Of a DNA stretch of 64,000 bases, positions 1 to 8,382 are shown piece after piece. The notes beneath the pieces were generated by a model, which was not told the origin of the DNA, made no database searches, and saw only the letters and a program-made list of their open reading frames with translations. Source of the DNA: an uncultured Verrucomicrobiota bacterium (GTDB taxonomy: Bacteria > Verrucomicrobiota > Verrucomicrobiia > Limisphaerales > CAIQOK01); assembly GCA_903873415.1 (NCBI GenBank), contig CAIQOK010000092.1:1-64000 (forward strand), read 5' to 3'. A program made the translations under genes and the position numbers. Each line of letters begins with the position of its first letter. Positions within the stretch are counted from its first letter, which is position 1.

Positions 1-258
1 ATTGAACTTCTGGCCATACGGCCGGATTAGCCCGGTGGCGGACATCGAGGTTATCCCCAATTGCTTAAGCAGTGGCCACAGTCCGGCGATGGCCAGGGTG
101 AGCATGGAGCGGTTAACAAAGCGGTGGAATGGGCTGCCCGCAATTTTCGGCAGGGTTGGGGCGAAATGCTGCGCCACAAAGTAAAGCCATGGCGCAAGCA
201 GGGCGCCTCCTAGGAACACCGCCGCAATGTAGATGACCAGCATCCGGAGCGTTCGCAT
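1..258 (-). CDS. N-terminal part of a membrane protein, possibly a CPBP-family intramembrane protease (runs off the window)
   Basis: An open frame runs from an ATG at 258 to the window edge without a stop, giving the first 86 residues of a protein. It begins MRTLRMLVIYIAAVFLGG and has two hydrophobic stretches, about residues 6-29 and 50-66, separated by a segment with FHRFVNRS. That layout resembles the N-terminus of CPBP (Abi-like) intramembrane endopeptidases found next to sugar or coenzyme genes in Verrucomicrobiota, but the EExxR and HxxxN/D catalytic motifs would lie outside the window. The reading frame is supported by the membrane pattern. The family name is a guess from general resemblance. 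The gene is divergent from the CoaB-like gene at 528. Confidence 0.55.
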   Translation of the reverse strand, partial: MRTLRMLVIYIAAVFLGGALLAPWLYFVAQHFAPTLPKIAGSPFHRFVNRSMLTLAIAGLWPLLKQLGITSMSATGLIRPYGQKFN

Positions 259-527
259 AGGAATACAATAAAAAACACGGTCTCTGAAGCCAAGCGGGGA
301 TTTTCACCTCACCCGCAGGGATTTGGCCGCGCGAACCCGAGTCTTGCCAGCTTGCTTTCAGTCTTGTTTTTGATATGGTTTCAAAAATACAACGCAATGT
401 CCCCGGCCCGCAACACCCCTTGTAAAGAGACCACTGTAAAAGGAAGCGGGGATCTCCTGCCCGGCCAGCGCCGGTTTCGCAGAGTTTTCTGTGCGGTCTG
501 CGCCTAGATCACGATGGATTTTCCGCC

Positions 528-1175
528 ATGAATTGCGTCGTCACCGCCGGAGCGACCTTTGAGCCGCTGGATCAGGTCCGCCGGCTGACCAACTTCTCAA
601 CCGGCCGTCTCGGCACTGAGCTGGCGGCTTTTTTAACTGATCGCGGCCATGAGGTCACTTTGCTTATCGGCGAGCAGGCGACCTTTCGCGGCGAGCGCCG
701 GGCGCAACGGATCGAGACTTTCTCCACCACGGCGCATCTGCTCGAACAACTGCGCTCCCTTGCTTGGCTGGACGCGGGAGGTGTTTTCCATGCCGCGGCC
801 GTGAGCGATTTCTCATTCGGTAAAATCTGGCGCCGATCGCCGGAGGGCAACCTGGCACCGGTCCAGTCCGGCAAGATACCCACACGGACCGGCACGCTGC
901 TGGCTGAGTTGGTGCCGACGCCGAAAATCATTGCGGACTTGCGAGGGCTATTTCCGAAGGCGAAAATCATCGGATGGAAATATGAAGTCGATGGCGACCG
1001 CGAACAGGCGATAAGAGCTGCCGAACGCCAGTTGCGGGAATACAGGACGGATGCATGCGTCGCCAACGGCCCCGCCTATGGCGGCGGGTTCGGCTTGGTG
1101 GTCAAGGCGCCTCCGGCTCACTGCAACGACCAAGCGGCCTTGTTTTGCCTTCTCGAGCATTTGTTGGAGGAATAG
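528..1175 (+). CDS. CoaB-type phosphopantothenoylcysteine synthetase domain protein (stand-alone)
   Basis: The 215-residue product matches the CoaB half of the bifunctional CoaBC flavoprotein, which joins 4'-phosphopantothenate to cysteine in coenzyme A synthesis. Visible family features are the nucleotide-binding start VVTAGATFEPLDQVR, the NFSTGRLG segment that follows it (residues about 22-29), AAAVSDF near residue 90 and a GKI lysine motif further on, then VANGPAYGGGF in place of the usual VAND region. The CoaC decarboxylase half (about 180 residues with its FMN and His motifs) is missing, so this is a single-domain protein. The ATG at 528 begins right at the conserved first strand. A partner coaC gene must lie elsewhere if this is the biosynthetic enzyme. 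A divergent paralogue with another role is possible because several motif positions are altered. Confidence 0.8.
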   Translation: MNCVVTAGATFEPLDQVRRLTNFSTGRLGTELAAFLTDRGHEVTLLIGEQATFRGERRAQRIETFSTTAHLLEQLRSLAWLDAGGVFHAAAVSDFSFGKIWRRSPEGNLAPVQSGKIPTRTGTLLAELVPTPKIIADLRGLFPKAKIIGWKYEVDGDREQAIRAAERQLREYRTDACVANGPAYGGGFGLVVKAPPAHCNDQAALFCLLEHLLEE

Positions 1176-1558
1176 AACCGCCCTCCAGTGCACGACGGTT
1201 TGTTAAAGGTGGGAGCCGCCAAGCGGTGGCGAAGAGGCCGGCGATTTAGCTCGTATATCCTACGAACCCATGCCGGTATTGGCCAGGAGTTCGTTGGGAT
1301 TTTGCGAAATCCAGTTCGGAGAAAGTCGCAGTCCTAATAGAGGCCGCCCTGCCGAAGATCAGCGGGGCAGTTGGCTAGGCTTTGCAGTGGATAGGGCGGA
1401 ATCAATTCCAAGAATGACCGAGCAAGTCCGATACACCCAGTCCCCAACCGACAAAGTAGGGCCAAGGAGAGGATCTGGGGTGGGGGGCAATGCTGCCTAG
1501 TCAAGCTGCAGCCAGCAGTTGCAGAGGTTTAATAAAAACCCGAACACCCGGCGCTCTC
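1176..1558. other. Intergenic region between convergent genes, no gene seen
   Basis: This 383-base stretch separates the 3' ends of the CoaB-like gene and the nucleotidyltransferase gene. Short open frames exist, the longest at 1270-1500, but none has a recognisable product. Just past the stop of the minus-strand gene the minus strand carries a short GC-rich imperfect hairpin (about 1534-1552) followed by GTTTTTATT, which could act as a weak terminator for that gene. No tRNA or repeat was recognised. Confidence 0.4.
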
Positions 1559-2455
1559 TCAGGTCCATAGCTTTGATGGATAATCACCCCGGGCAATGAG
1601 AGCGCGGATGCTTTCCACCACGCGCGGACGATCCTCACGATAGGTGACACCAAACCAGGAGTCGGAGGACCGCAAGACCTTCACATTGGCCTGACGTCTG
1701 GCGACAAGGGCATTCACCGTGCTGGGTATATAGCACTCGGATTTAAGTTCTTGGCCGCTGTGCTGAAGGAATTCGGCGAATTCCACACGGAGTTGGGGGA
1801 ATATGGCAGGGGAAAAGCCCCAGAAATTCATCGATACGGCCTCGTCACCGGCAAGCCTCGTAATGTGGCCGTTGGGGTCCGTGTTTTTCGCCCCGGCACC
1901 GTCGCGCTCAATCTTGAGCATTTCGACGACGCTCAGGAGGCGGTGGTGTTCGTCCACCCGGCAAATACCGCGGGCGACGCTGCCGAAATCAGAGAGGGTG
2001 TTTCGGAGAATGAACCCCACCATCGCATAGTCGGGATTGGAGGAGGTCAAGTGGGCATTGAGCAGCCGGTAGGATTCCGCACCGTAAAAATCATCGGCGT
2101 TGATGGCGGCAAAAGGCTCGTTGATGACCCCCTCAGCCATAAGGATGGCGTGTGTGGTGCCCCAGGGTTTGGTGCGCCCGTGGGGAACCGGAATGCCGCC
2201 GGGCAAATCATCCAGCTCCTGAAACACGTATTGAACGGGCACACGACCGGCAAAGCGTGAACCGACGATTTCCCTGAAAGGTTGCTCGATATCGCGGCGG
2301 ATGACAAAGACAAGCTTTCCGAAACCCGCGCGAAGGGCATCGAAAATCGAATAGTCTATGATCGTCTCTCCAGCCGGACCGACGGGATCGATTTGTTTAA
2401 GGCCGCCATACCGGCTGCCCATTCCGGCTGCGAGAACAAGTAAGGTCGGTTTCAT
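1559..2455 (-). CDS. Nucleotidyltransferase, NDP-sugar pyrophosphorylase-like
   Basis: The product is a 298-residue GT-A fold nucleotidyltransferase that should activate a sugar phosphate with an NTP. It opens with the nucleotide-binding loop LVLAAGMGSRYGGLKQ, followed by a DYSIFDAL segment and the metal-binding region INADDFYG near residues 122-129. A longer frame opens 30 bases upstream at 2485, but the start at 2455 (MKPTLLVLAAG) puts the Rossmann-like strand directly at the N-terminus, as in the family. The GGLKQ signature resembles UTP-glucose-1-phosphate uridylyltransferase-like proteins common in Verrucomicrobiota and Bacteroidota, but the sugar cannot be told from sequence. It lies just beyond the terminator of the ribosomal operon on the same strand. 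Confidence 0.8.
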   Translation of the reverse strand: MKPTLLVLAAGMGSRYGGLKQIDPVGPAGETIIDYSIFDALRAGFGKLVFVIRRDIEQPFREIVGSRFAGRVPVQYVFQELDDLPGGIPVPHGRTKPWGTTHAILMAEGVINEPFAAINADDFYGAESYRLLNAHLTSSNPDYAMVGFILRNTLSDFGSVARGICRVDEHHRLLSVVEMLKIERDGAGAKNTDPNGHITRLAGDEAVSMNFWGFSPAIFPQLRVEFAEFLQHSGQELKSECYIPSTVNALVARRQANVKVLRSSDSWFGVTYREDRPRVVESIRALIARGDYPSKLWT

Positions 2456-2570
2456 TAGACCACAAGCATGGAGAACAAACCCCATGAGTGTCGACTAAGA
2501 ACTGCGCAAGGCAAACCGCTTCGGCACATGTGCTGGCATCCAGGGCAGAGACACCGCGGCGGGGTGAATA

Positions 2571-2602
2571 CAAGTAAAAAGCCCGATCGGGTGAGCGGGC
2601 TT
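2571..2602 (-). terminator. Rho-independent terminator of the ribosomal operon
   Basis: A 7-bp stem (AAGCCCG at 2579-2585 with CGGGCTT at 2596-2602) encloses a 10-base loop. On the minus strand the hairpin is followed by TTTTTACTTG. It lies 22 bases beyond the rplQ stop and is the natural 3' end of the operon. Confidence 0.85.
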
Positions 2603-2623
2603 GTAGAGACAACTAACAGACTA

Positions 2624-3043
2624 TCACTTGGCGGCGACTTTCGAATCATCCGCCTGCTTGACCTCGGCCGAAGATGTGGTGCCGGGTGCAAGGTCCACGA
2701 ACTCAAGAATGGCGAGCTGCGACGCATCCCCTTGACGCTGATGCATTTTGACAATCCGGGTGTAGCCGCCGCGGCGTTCCATCTGGGTCGGAGCGATCTC
2801 GTTGAAGAGGATTTTGACGACGTCGGCCTGATGCAATCGGGCAATGGCGAGACGACGGTCATGGACGGTGCCGTTCTTTCCAAGAGTAACGAGCTTCTCA
2901 GCAACGGAACGGGCTGCTTTGGCTTTGGCCAGCGTGGTGGTAACGCGTTTGTGAATAATAAGGCTGCACACCAAGTTGGCGAGCATGGCATTCCGGTGTT
3001 CGCCGGTGCGGCCCAACTTGGCGGTTCGCTTAAGGTGTCTCAT
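2624..3043 (-). CDS. rplQ: 50S ribosomal protein L17 (bL17)
   Basis: The 139-residue product is bL17, a protein of the large subunit near the polypeptide exit region. The N-terminus MRHLKRTAKLGRTGEHR and the RLHQADVVKILF region identify it. It is about a dozen residues longer than the E. coli protein because of an Ala/Lys/Asp tail after about residue 120 (SAEVKQADDSKVAAK). It is the last gene of the operon, 6 bases after rpoA. The start is preceded by AAAAATTT directly before ATG and has no Shine-Dalgarno sequence. Confidence 0.97.
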   Translation of the reverse strand: MRHLKRTAKLGRTGEHRNAMLANLVCSLIIHKRVTTTLAKAKAARSVAEKLVTLGKNGTVHDRRLAIARLHQADVVKILFNEIAPTQMERRGGYTRIVKMHQRQGDASQLAILEFVDLAPGTTSSAEVKQADDSKVAAK

Positions 3044-3049
3044 AAATTT

Positions 3050-4069
3050 TTATTGGATGGTGGGTGCCTTGTCTAAAATGGGCCCTTCAAGGATGTCCGC
3101 CTCGAAAGTCATCCCCAAAGCCAGGCCAAGGGCGGTTAGTTTATCCTTGATTTCATTCAGGGATTTCTTTCCGAAATTGCGATACTTGAGCATCTCGGCC
3201 TCGCTTTTCAAGGCAAGCTGCCCGACGGTGGTGATGTTCGCGTTGTTGAGGCAATTGGCTGCGCGGACGCTGAGCTCGATTTCATTGACGCTCATGTGCA
3301 GCAGCTTTTTGAGTTTGGTCTTTTCCTCATCCTGCTTGTCAACCACTTCCTCAAACTCAACCGCAGTCTTGTCGTATCCCACAAAAACATCCAAGTGGTG
3401 CGACAGAATGGCAGAGGCTTGGGTCAGCGCATCGTCGGGTGAGATACGCCCGTCAGTCCACACTTCCAGGACCAAGCGGTCATAGTCCGTCCGCTGACCG
3501 ACGCGCGCGCTTTCAACGCCGTAACGAACGCGGGTCACAGGTGAGAAGAGGGAGTCAATGGCAATGACACCAATGGCCTGTCCTGACTTCTTGTTTTCGT
3601 CCCCGGGACAGTAGCCGCGGCCTACGCGCACTTCGAGTTCCATCTCGAACTTTTTCTTCTTGTCGATCGTGCAGATATGCTGGCCGGGATTGACCAGTTC
3701 CATGTTTTGATTGACTTGGATATCCGCTGCGGTGACGGCGCCCTCCCTGCTTACGGACAGGAGCAGTGTTTGAGGTTCGCGGCTGTGTGCCTTGAAGATG
3801 ACCTTTTTGAGGTTCAAGACGATGTCCGTGACATCCTCTACGACACCTTCAACGGTGGCAAACTCATGCATGGCGCCATCAATCTTTATGGATGTGATGG
3901 CGGCGCCTTCAAGGGAGGAAAGCAGGACGCGGCGCAAAGAGTTGCCTACCGTGTGCCCGTAACCCGTTTCAAAGGGCTCAGCGAGGAACTTCGCGTAGAC
4001 ATCAGTTGCGGTCGACTCCTCCTTGGTCAAACGCTTTGGCATTTCAAACCGACCTAGACGTACTGGCAT
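3050..4069 (-). CDS. rpoA: DNA-directed RNA polymerase subunit alpha
   Basis: The 339-residue product is the alpha subunit that nucleates core RNA polymerase assembly. The N-terminal dimerisation domain (about residues 1-240) carries HTVGNSLRRVLLSSLEGAA. After an acidic linker (VVDKQDEEKTK) the C-terminal domain (about 258-325) keeps the R and N of VRAANCL (R269, N272), equivalent to E. coli R265 and N268 that contact UP elements and activators. It lies between rpsD and rplQ, as in the alpha operon of most bacteria. The start at 4069 has a modest GAAAG upstream. A second in-frame Met at residue 10 (MPKRLTK) could be an alternative start. Confidence 0.97.
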   Translation of the reverse strand: MPVRLGRFEMPKRLTKEESTATDVYAKFLAEPFETGYGHTVGNSLRRVLLSSLEGAAITSIKIDGAMHEFATVEGVVEDVTDIVLNLKKVIFKAHSREPQTLLLSVSREGAVTAADIQVNQNMELVNPGQHICTIDKKKKFEMELEVRVGRGYCPGDENKKSGQAIGVIAIDSLFSPVTRVRYGVESARVGQRTDYDRLVLEVWTDGRISPDDALTQASAILSHHLDVFVGYDKTAVEFEEVVDKQDEEKTKLKKLLHMSVNEIELSVRAANCLNNANITTVGQLALKSEAEMLKYRNFGKKSLNEIKDKLTALGLALGMTFEADILEGPILDKAPTIQ

Positions 4070-4174
4070 AATTTTCTTTCGACAATTTTAATCTGGCTTG
4101 GTCGATCTCCGATTCCCGCGGAGTGAAACAGGCCCGTATAATTGTCAGTTGTTCTTGGGTTACAAGGGTGTTTA

Positions 4175-4783
4175 CTATCGGGAATAGAACTCCACCACAG
4201 CTTGTTCGTTAGCTATGGGATTGATTTCGTCGCGTGTCGGTATCCGCATGACAACGCCTTTGAACTCGTCCTTGGTCAAGGAGAGCCAGTCAGGAACCAA
4301 CCGACTGGTGGCACCCTCGAGGTTCTTGCCGGCAAGCTGACGCGAGACACTGTTGTTCTTAGCGGTGATCACATCGTTAACCTTGAGAGCGTAGGAAGGA
4401 ATATTAACCTTTCGGCCGTTGACCTGAATGTGACCGTGACAGACCATTTGACGGGCGGCCGCGCGGGAGTTTGCGAAGCCTAGGTGATAAACCACATTGT
4501 CCAGGCGGGTCTCCAGGATTTGAAGCATCTGCTCGCCGGTTACGCCACGACGGCGGAGGGCTTTTTGATAAACCCCGCGGAACTGGCGTTCCATGAGGCC
4601 GTAGAAGTAACGCAACTTCTGTTTCTCAATCAAACCCAGACCGTAGTCGGTGTGTTTGCGGCGGGACTTCGGACCATGAACGCCCGGGCCATAATTGCGG
4701 CGTTCGAGGTATTTCGAAGGGCCGAAGATCGGAACACCAAAGCGACGGCTAATGCGGACGCGAGGACCTGTATAACGAGCCAT
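4175..4783 (-). CDS. rpsD: 30S ribosomal protein S4 (uS4)
   Basis: The 202-residue product is uS4, a primary 16S rRNA-binding protein and, in many bacteria, the translational repressor of the alpha operon. It starts MARYTGPRVRISRRFG and has the S4 RNA-binding domain from about residue 92 (RLDNVVYHLGFANSRAAARQ). Length and ending (VEFYSR) are normal for the family. It is separated from rpsK by 34 bases and from rpoA by 105 bases, the longest gap in this part of the operon, where a regulatory structure could sit. The start is preceded by AATTAATTT with no Shine-Dalgarno sequence. Confidence 0.97.
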   Translation of the reverse strand: MARYTGPRVRISRRFGVPIFGPSKYLERRNYGPGVHGPKSRRKHTDYGLGLIEKQKLRYFYGLMERQFRGVYQKALRRRGVTGEQMLQILETRLDNVVYHLGFANSRAAARQMVCHGHIQVNGRKVNIPSYALKVNDVITAKNNSVSRQLAGKNLEGATSRLVPDWLSLTKDEFKGVVMRIPTRDEINPIANEQAVVEFYSR

Positions 4784-4817
4784 AAATTAATTGGAAAAAT
4801 TGAGGATTAAAATCGGA

Positions 4818-5399
4818 CTAGACACGGCGTTTCTTGCGCGGACGGCAGCCATTGTGAGGCACGGGAGTCATATCCTTAATGGTGCTGATCTCAAGCCCGA
4901 TTGCCTGAAGGGCGCGTATCGCGGATTCGCGGCCGGATCCGGGACCCTTGACACGGATTTCGACTTCCTTCATTCCGTGGGACATTGCTTGACGGGCGGC
5001 GTCTTGGGCGACCTGCTGAGCCGCGTAGGCGGTGCTCTTGCGGGAACCCTTAAATCCAACACGACCGGCGCTTGACCATCCAAGCAGATTGCCCTGCATG
5101 TCGGTGATGGTCACTTGGGTGTTGTTGAATGTGGCAAGAATGTTGGCGATGCCTACGCTTATATTCTTGGCGCCCTTGGCCTTGACAATTTTCTTGCCGG
5201 CCAAATCGTCAGCAAGGAGTTCGGCGGCAGTGGGGGCTACGCCTGCCACCGGGACTACGGGTGCCTTGGTTGCATCGGCGGTAGCGGTGGACGCTTTGTC
5301 AGAAGGCTGTTTTCCAGCAGACTTCTCCTGCTTTTCAGCCGGAGGTTTGGCGTCTTTTTCCTTTTTAGGGGCGGGTGTTTTCTTGATCTCGTCGGACAT
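4818..5399 (-). CDS. rpsK: 30S ribosomal protein S11 (uS11) with a long N-terminal extension
   Basis: The conserved S11 core occupies about residues 78-193 ([14 protein letters not shown] ... [10 protein letters not shown]) and forms part of the small-subunit platform. Before it lies an extension of about 60 residues, rich in Lys, Pro, Ala and Glu ([18 protein letters not shown] and onward), making the protein 193 residues against about 130 in most bacteria. An open frame continues upstream to 5543 but overlaps rpsM, so the ATG at 5399, 6 bases after the rpsM stop and preceded by AATTTTT, is the likely start. A core-only start is not available because no Met or good GTG lies at the domain border. 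Confidence 0.92.
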   Translation of the reverse strand: MSDEIKKTPAPKKEKDAKPPAEKQEKSAGKQPSDKASTATADATKAPVVPVAGVAPTAAELLADDLAGKKIVKAKGAKNISVGIANILATFNNTQVTITDMQGNLLGWSSAGRVGFKGSRKSTAYAAQQVAQDAARQAMSHGMKEVEIRVKGPGSGRESAIRALQAIGLEISTIKDMTPVPHNGCRPRKKRRV

Positions 5400-5404
5400 A
5401 AAAA

Positions 5405-5800
5405 TTAGCTGATACCGGCTTTGGCATTGGGATTGCGCTGCACACCGACCGTGCGGCGCGGACCCTTCCTGGTGCGTGCGTTGGTTTGTGTGCGCTGACC
5501 GCGGACCGGCAGACCGCGCATGTGGCGCACGCCGCGGTAGCACTTGATTCCCTGAAGGCGTTTCAAGTTCATTCCGATCTCCCGGCGAAGATCCCCCTCG
5601 ATCACATATTTTCCGTCCTGAATTGAGTGAACAATCTGGGAGAGCTGGGCCTCAGTGAGGTCTTTAGCCCGGGTGCTGGGATCGATTTTGGCGTGTGCCA
5701 GGATGTCAACCGCGTTTTTCGGCCCGATGCCGTATATGTAGCGGAGAGCAATATCTATCCGCTTACCCGAAGGAACTTCAACACCGATAATACGTGCCAT
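5405..5800 (-). CDS. rpsM: 30S ribosomal protein S13 (uS13)
   Basis: The 131-residue product is uS13, which sits in the head of the small subunit and touches the large subunit and P-site tRNA. It begins [26 protein letters not shown], carries the helix-two-turns-helix region, and has the [23 protein letters not shown] signature; the tail NPNAKAGIS is a short lineage addition. It follows rpmJ after 41 bases. ATG is preceded by AACCAATTT, without a Shine-Dalgarno sequence. Confidence 0.97.
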   Translation of the reverse strand: MARIIGVEVPSGKRIDIALRYIYGIGPKNAVDILAHAKIDPSTRAKDLTEAQLSQIVHSIQDGKYVIEGDLRREIGMNLKRLQGIKCYRGVRHMRGLPVRGQRTQTNARTRKGPRRTVGVQRNPNAKAGIS

Positions 5801-5841
5801 AAATTGGTTAAGTTGTTGTGGAATGGACCGGGGTTACGACC

Positions 5842-5955
5842 TCAGCCTTGACGCTGTTTGTGCCGTTTATTGCTGCATATAACCCTGATGATACCTTTGC
5901 GTTTCACGATCTTGCAGTTTTCGCAAAGCTTCTTAATTGATGCGCGGACTTTCAT
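5842..5955 (-). CDS. rpmJ: 50S ribosomal protein L36 (bL36), zinc-binding form
   Basis: Translating the minus strand between infA and rpsM gives a 37-residue protein starting [15 protein letters not shown] and ending HKQRQG before a TGA. This is bL36, the smallest large-subunit protein, with its zinc ribbon ligands C11, C14, C27 and H32 all present (the C+ form). It starts 2 bases after the infA stop, so the two genes are probably translated together. Position between infA and rpsM is the standard one. Confidence 0.95.
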   Translation of the reverse strand: MKVRASIKKLCENCKIVKRKGIIRVICSNKRHKQRQG

Positions 5956-5957
5956 AT

Positions 5958-6182
5958 TTAAATTTGTTCCGTCTCTACGAGGATTCGCCCTTGCGACAAG
6001 TCGTAGGGCGTCAGCTGAACTTTTACAGTGTCGCCTACCCGCCCGACAGGCGGCTGCTTGGCACCCCTGAGGGAGTAAAACCCCAGAAGGGTGTGGCCGT
6101 TTGCCAACCCAACACGATGCGTCCCATTCGGATGCACCGCTATTATTATCCCTTCAACGCGGAAGGTTCTTTCGCCGGCCAT
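5958..6182 (-). CDS. infA: Translation initiation factor IF-1
   Basis: The 74-residue product is an S1/OB-fold IF-1, which binds the A site of the 30S subunit during initiation. Family landmarks are [22 protein letters not shown] and [10 protein letters not shown]. The loop that normally reads HISGKMRKN is replaced by [13 protein letters not shown], an unusual divergence in an otherwise highly conserved region that faces 16S rRNA. The gene overlaps the end of map by 37 bases, and its GGAG Shine-Dalgarno sequence lies 8 bases before the ATG inside map, one of the few genuine ones in this operon. Confidence 0.93.
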   Translation of the reverse strand: MAGERTFRVEGIIIAVHPNGTHRVGLANGHTLLGFYSLRGAKQPPVGRVGDTVKVQLTPYDLSQGRILVETEQI

Positions 6183-6919
6183 GTCAAAATCTCCGGCTCG
6201 CCCCCGGTCACCAAGACCGTGTGTTCAAAATGGGCTGATAGTGAACCATCTTGCGTGACGGCTGTCCAGCCGTCTTTCAATATTTTCACACCAGCCTGGC
6301 CTGCGTTTACCATGGGCTCAATTGCTAGCGTCATCCCGCTGCGCAACTTCTGGTTGCACCTAGAATCAACGTAGTTCGGTATTTGCGGGTCCTCATGGAC
6401 CGACCTACCTACGCCGTGCCCGACAAACTCACGAACAACGCTAAACCCGTTCGACTCCACAAACGACTGTATCGCCCGGGATATGTCTGTTATCCGATTT
6501 CCTGACACAGCCTGTGCAATTCCGGCGTAAAGTGACTTCTCAGTCACATCCATCAGCCTTTGTCCAAGCACTCCGCATCCGCCAACGGAAACGGTGGTTG
6601 CCGTGTCGCCTATGAAACCGTTATAAACGACGCCCACATCAACGCTGACTATGTCGCCGAAAACAAGCATCCGGTCGCCTGCGACGCCGTGAACCACTTG
6701 GTCATTGACCGATATACAGGTATGACAAGGATACTTACGGTATCCCAAAAACGCACTGCGTGAACCGTAAAAACTGATTCTCTGGGCGGCATACTCATCC
6801 ACTTCGAGTGTGGAGATCCCAGGACGGATAAAGGCTGCTATCTCGGAAAGAACGGTTCCGGCAATCGATCCTGCAGCACGCATCGTATCCAGATCCCGAC
6901 CGCTCTTCAAAATAATCAT
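6146..6919 (-). CDS. map: Type I methionine aminopeptidase
   Basis: The 257-residue enzyme removes the initiator Met from nascent proteins. All metal ligands are visible: the two Asp in VSVDVG and FIGDTAT, His in [14 protein letters not shown], Glu in LAIEPMV and Glu in FEHTVLV. It lacks the zinc-finger N-terminal extension of some map paralogues. It lies between secY and infA, so secY-map-infA-rpmJ is contiguous; adk, which often sits between secY and map, is absent. Its last 37 bases overlap infA in another frame. Confidence 0.96.
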   Translation of the reverse strand: MIILKSGRDLDTMRAAGSIAGTVLSEIAAFIRPGISTLEVDEYAAQRISFYGSRSAFLGYRKYPCHTCISVNDQVVHGVAGDRMLVFGDIVSVDVGVVYNGFIGDTATTVSVGGCGVLGQRLMDVTEKSLYAGIAQAVSGNRITDISRAIQSFVESNGFSVVREFVGHGVGRSVHEDPQIPNYVDSRCNQKLRSGMTLAIEPMVNAGQAGVKILKDGWTAVTQDGSLSAHFEHTVLVTGGEPEILTWPAKEPSALKG

Positions 6920-6979
6920 CGCCTGAAACTGACAACTTGTCTTAACGACTCAAACTCTGGACCTGAGGGGAGAGCCCTG

Positions 6980-8365
6980 TCAAATCCTGCCTTTGAGCTT
7001 GCCCTTTTTAAGGAAACCATCGTAGTGACGCATCAACAGATGTGACTCCATCTGCCTCATGGTGTCAAGCATCACACCCACCGTGATAAGCATGCTTGTT
7101 CCGCCAAAGAACTGAGAAACTTGATAAGGCATATTCATGAGGCGGTATAGCACCATAGGGATGACCGCAATAATCACCAAAAACACAGCTCCAGCAAGGG
7201 TTATGCGGCTCATCGAGTTGTGAAGGAAATCACTGGTGGCCTGACCGGGACGAACACCGGGTATGTACCCGCCGTTTTTCTTCAAGTCATCTGCGATCTG
7301 AAGCTCGTTAAACTGGGTTGCAACCCAGAAGTAAGAGAAAAAGAGAACCATCAATGAATAGAGAACGAGATAGAGGACTGCGCCCTCGGAAAGTTTCCTG
7401 GCGAGATCCGAAAGAAAGGGAACGTTCCAGCTCTGTCCCAGCGTCAAAAGTATGCGTTGGGGAAACATGAGGATTGCTTGTGCAAAGATGATTGGCATTA
7501 CCCCAGCGTAATTGACACGCAAAGGCATAAATGAGGTGCCACCAGAGTAGACTTTTCTGCCCACAGCGCGCTGAGCATATTGAACAGGAACCTTTCTCTG
7601 GGCCTGGGTGATTGCAATGACGCCTGCAATGACCCCCGACAGCAGCAGAATGAGTGCTATGAAGTGACCAACATTCCACTTGGCCTCGACTCCGGCACCT
7701 GCAAAAAACATGTCCCTGATTCCCAGAGCAGCTTGGGGTAGCCGTGCCAGAATCCCGATGGTTATAACGAGTGAAACTCCGTTGCCAATCCCACGTTCGG
7801 TAATCTGTTCGCCCAGCCACATCAGCAGCATTGTGCCAGATGTAAGAAGAATCACGGTTTGAATCCTATACCACCAGATGTAGTTGTCATACATGTCAAG
7901 GACCAGCTTGCCGATACCTTGTCCAAAGATTGCATCCGGATGCTCCCAACCTATGGCCATTGCCATTCCTTGCCCAAGGCAAAGCAGGACAGTGGCGTAG
8001 CGGCCATACTGTATCAGCTTCGTTCGACCGCCCTCCTCGCGGGCCATTTTACTTAAAGAAGGAACCACGGCGGTGAGCAACTGAAGAATGATGGTTGCGC
8101 TGATATAGGGCATGATCCCCAAGGAACCGATGGCGCAGTTTTCAAGTGCGCCTCCGCTGAACATGCTGTACAAGCCGAGGGCGGAGCCGCCCCGATCGGA
8201 CTGGGTCTTGAAGAACTCAGCCAAGCGGGCGGAATTTAAACCCGGAATGTGAATGAAGGCCTCAAGTCGGCAGATCGCCAACACCACCATTGTGAAGATG
8301 ATCCGGGACTTCAGTTCCGGAATCTTGAAACAGTTGCTGAAGGTGTTGAAGATGTTCTTAAGCAT
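6980..8365 (-). CDS. secY: Preprotein translocase channel subunit SecY
   Basis: The 461-residue membrane protein forms the SecYEG protein-conducting channel. About ten hydrophobic segments are visible. Conserved features include PGLNSARLAEFF in the first periplasmic (plug-side) region, LQLLTAVVPSLSKMAREEGG in the segment around TM2, the GIGNGVSL stretch, and the cytoplasmic QRKVPVQYAQR and GQATSDFL regions that dock ribosome and SecA. The N-terminus starts MLKNIFNTFSNCFKIPELKSRI, typical for SecY. It is 17 bases downstream of rplO. The start has no purine-rich ribosome-binding site. Confidence 0.97.
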   Translation of the reverse strand: MLKNIFNTFSNCFKIPELKSRIIFTMVVLAICRLEAFIHIPGLNSARLAEFFKTQSDRGGSALGLYSMFSGGALENCAIGSLGIMPYISATIILQLLTAVVPSLSKMAREEGGRTKLIQYGRYATVLLCLGQGMAMAIGWEHPDAIFGQGIGKLVLDMYDNYIWWYRIQTVILLTSGTMLLMWLGEQITERGIGNGVSLVITIGILARLPQAALGIRDMFFAGAGVEAKWNVGHFIALILLLSGVIAGVIAITQAQRKVPVQYAQRAVGRKVYSGGTSFMPLRVNYAGVMPIIFAQAILMFPQRILLTLGQSWNVPFLSDLARKLSEGAVLYLVLYSLMVLFFSYFWVATQFNELQIADDLKKNGGYIPGVRPGQATSDFLHNSMSRITLAGAVFLVIIAVIPMVLYRLMNMPYQVSQFFGGTSMLITVGVMLDTMRQMESHLLMRHYDGFLKKGKLKGRI

Positions 8366-8382
8366 GGGAGCAGGAGGTTAAT

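Noticed and set aside
1270-1500. A 76-codon open frame in the first intergenic region
   Set aside because: No start context, no homology, atypical composition.
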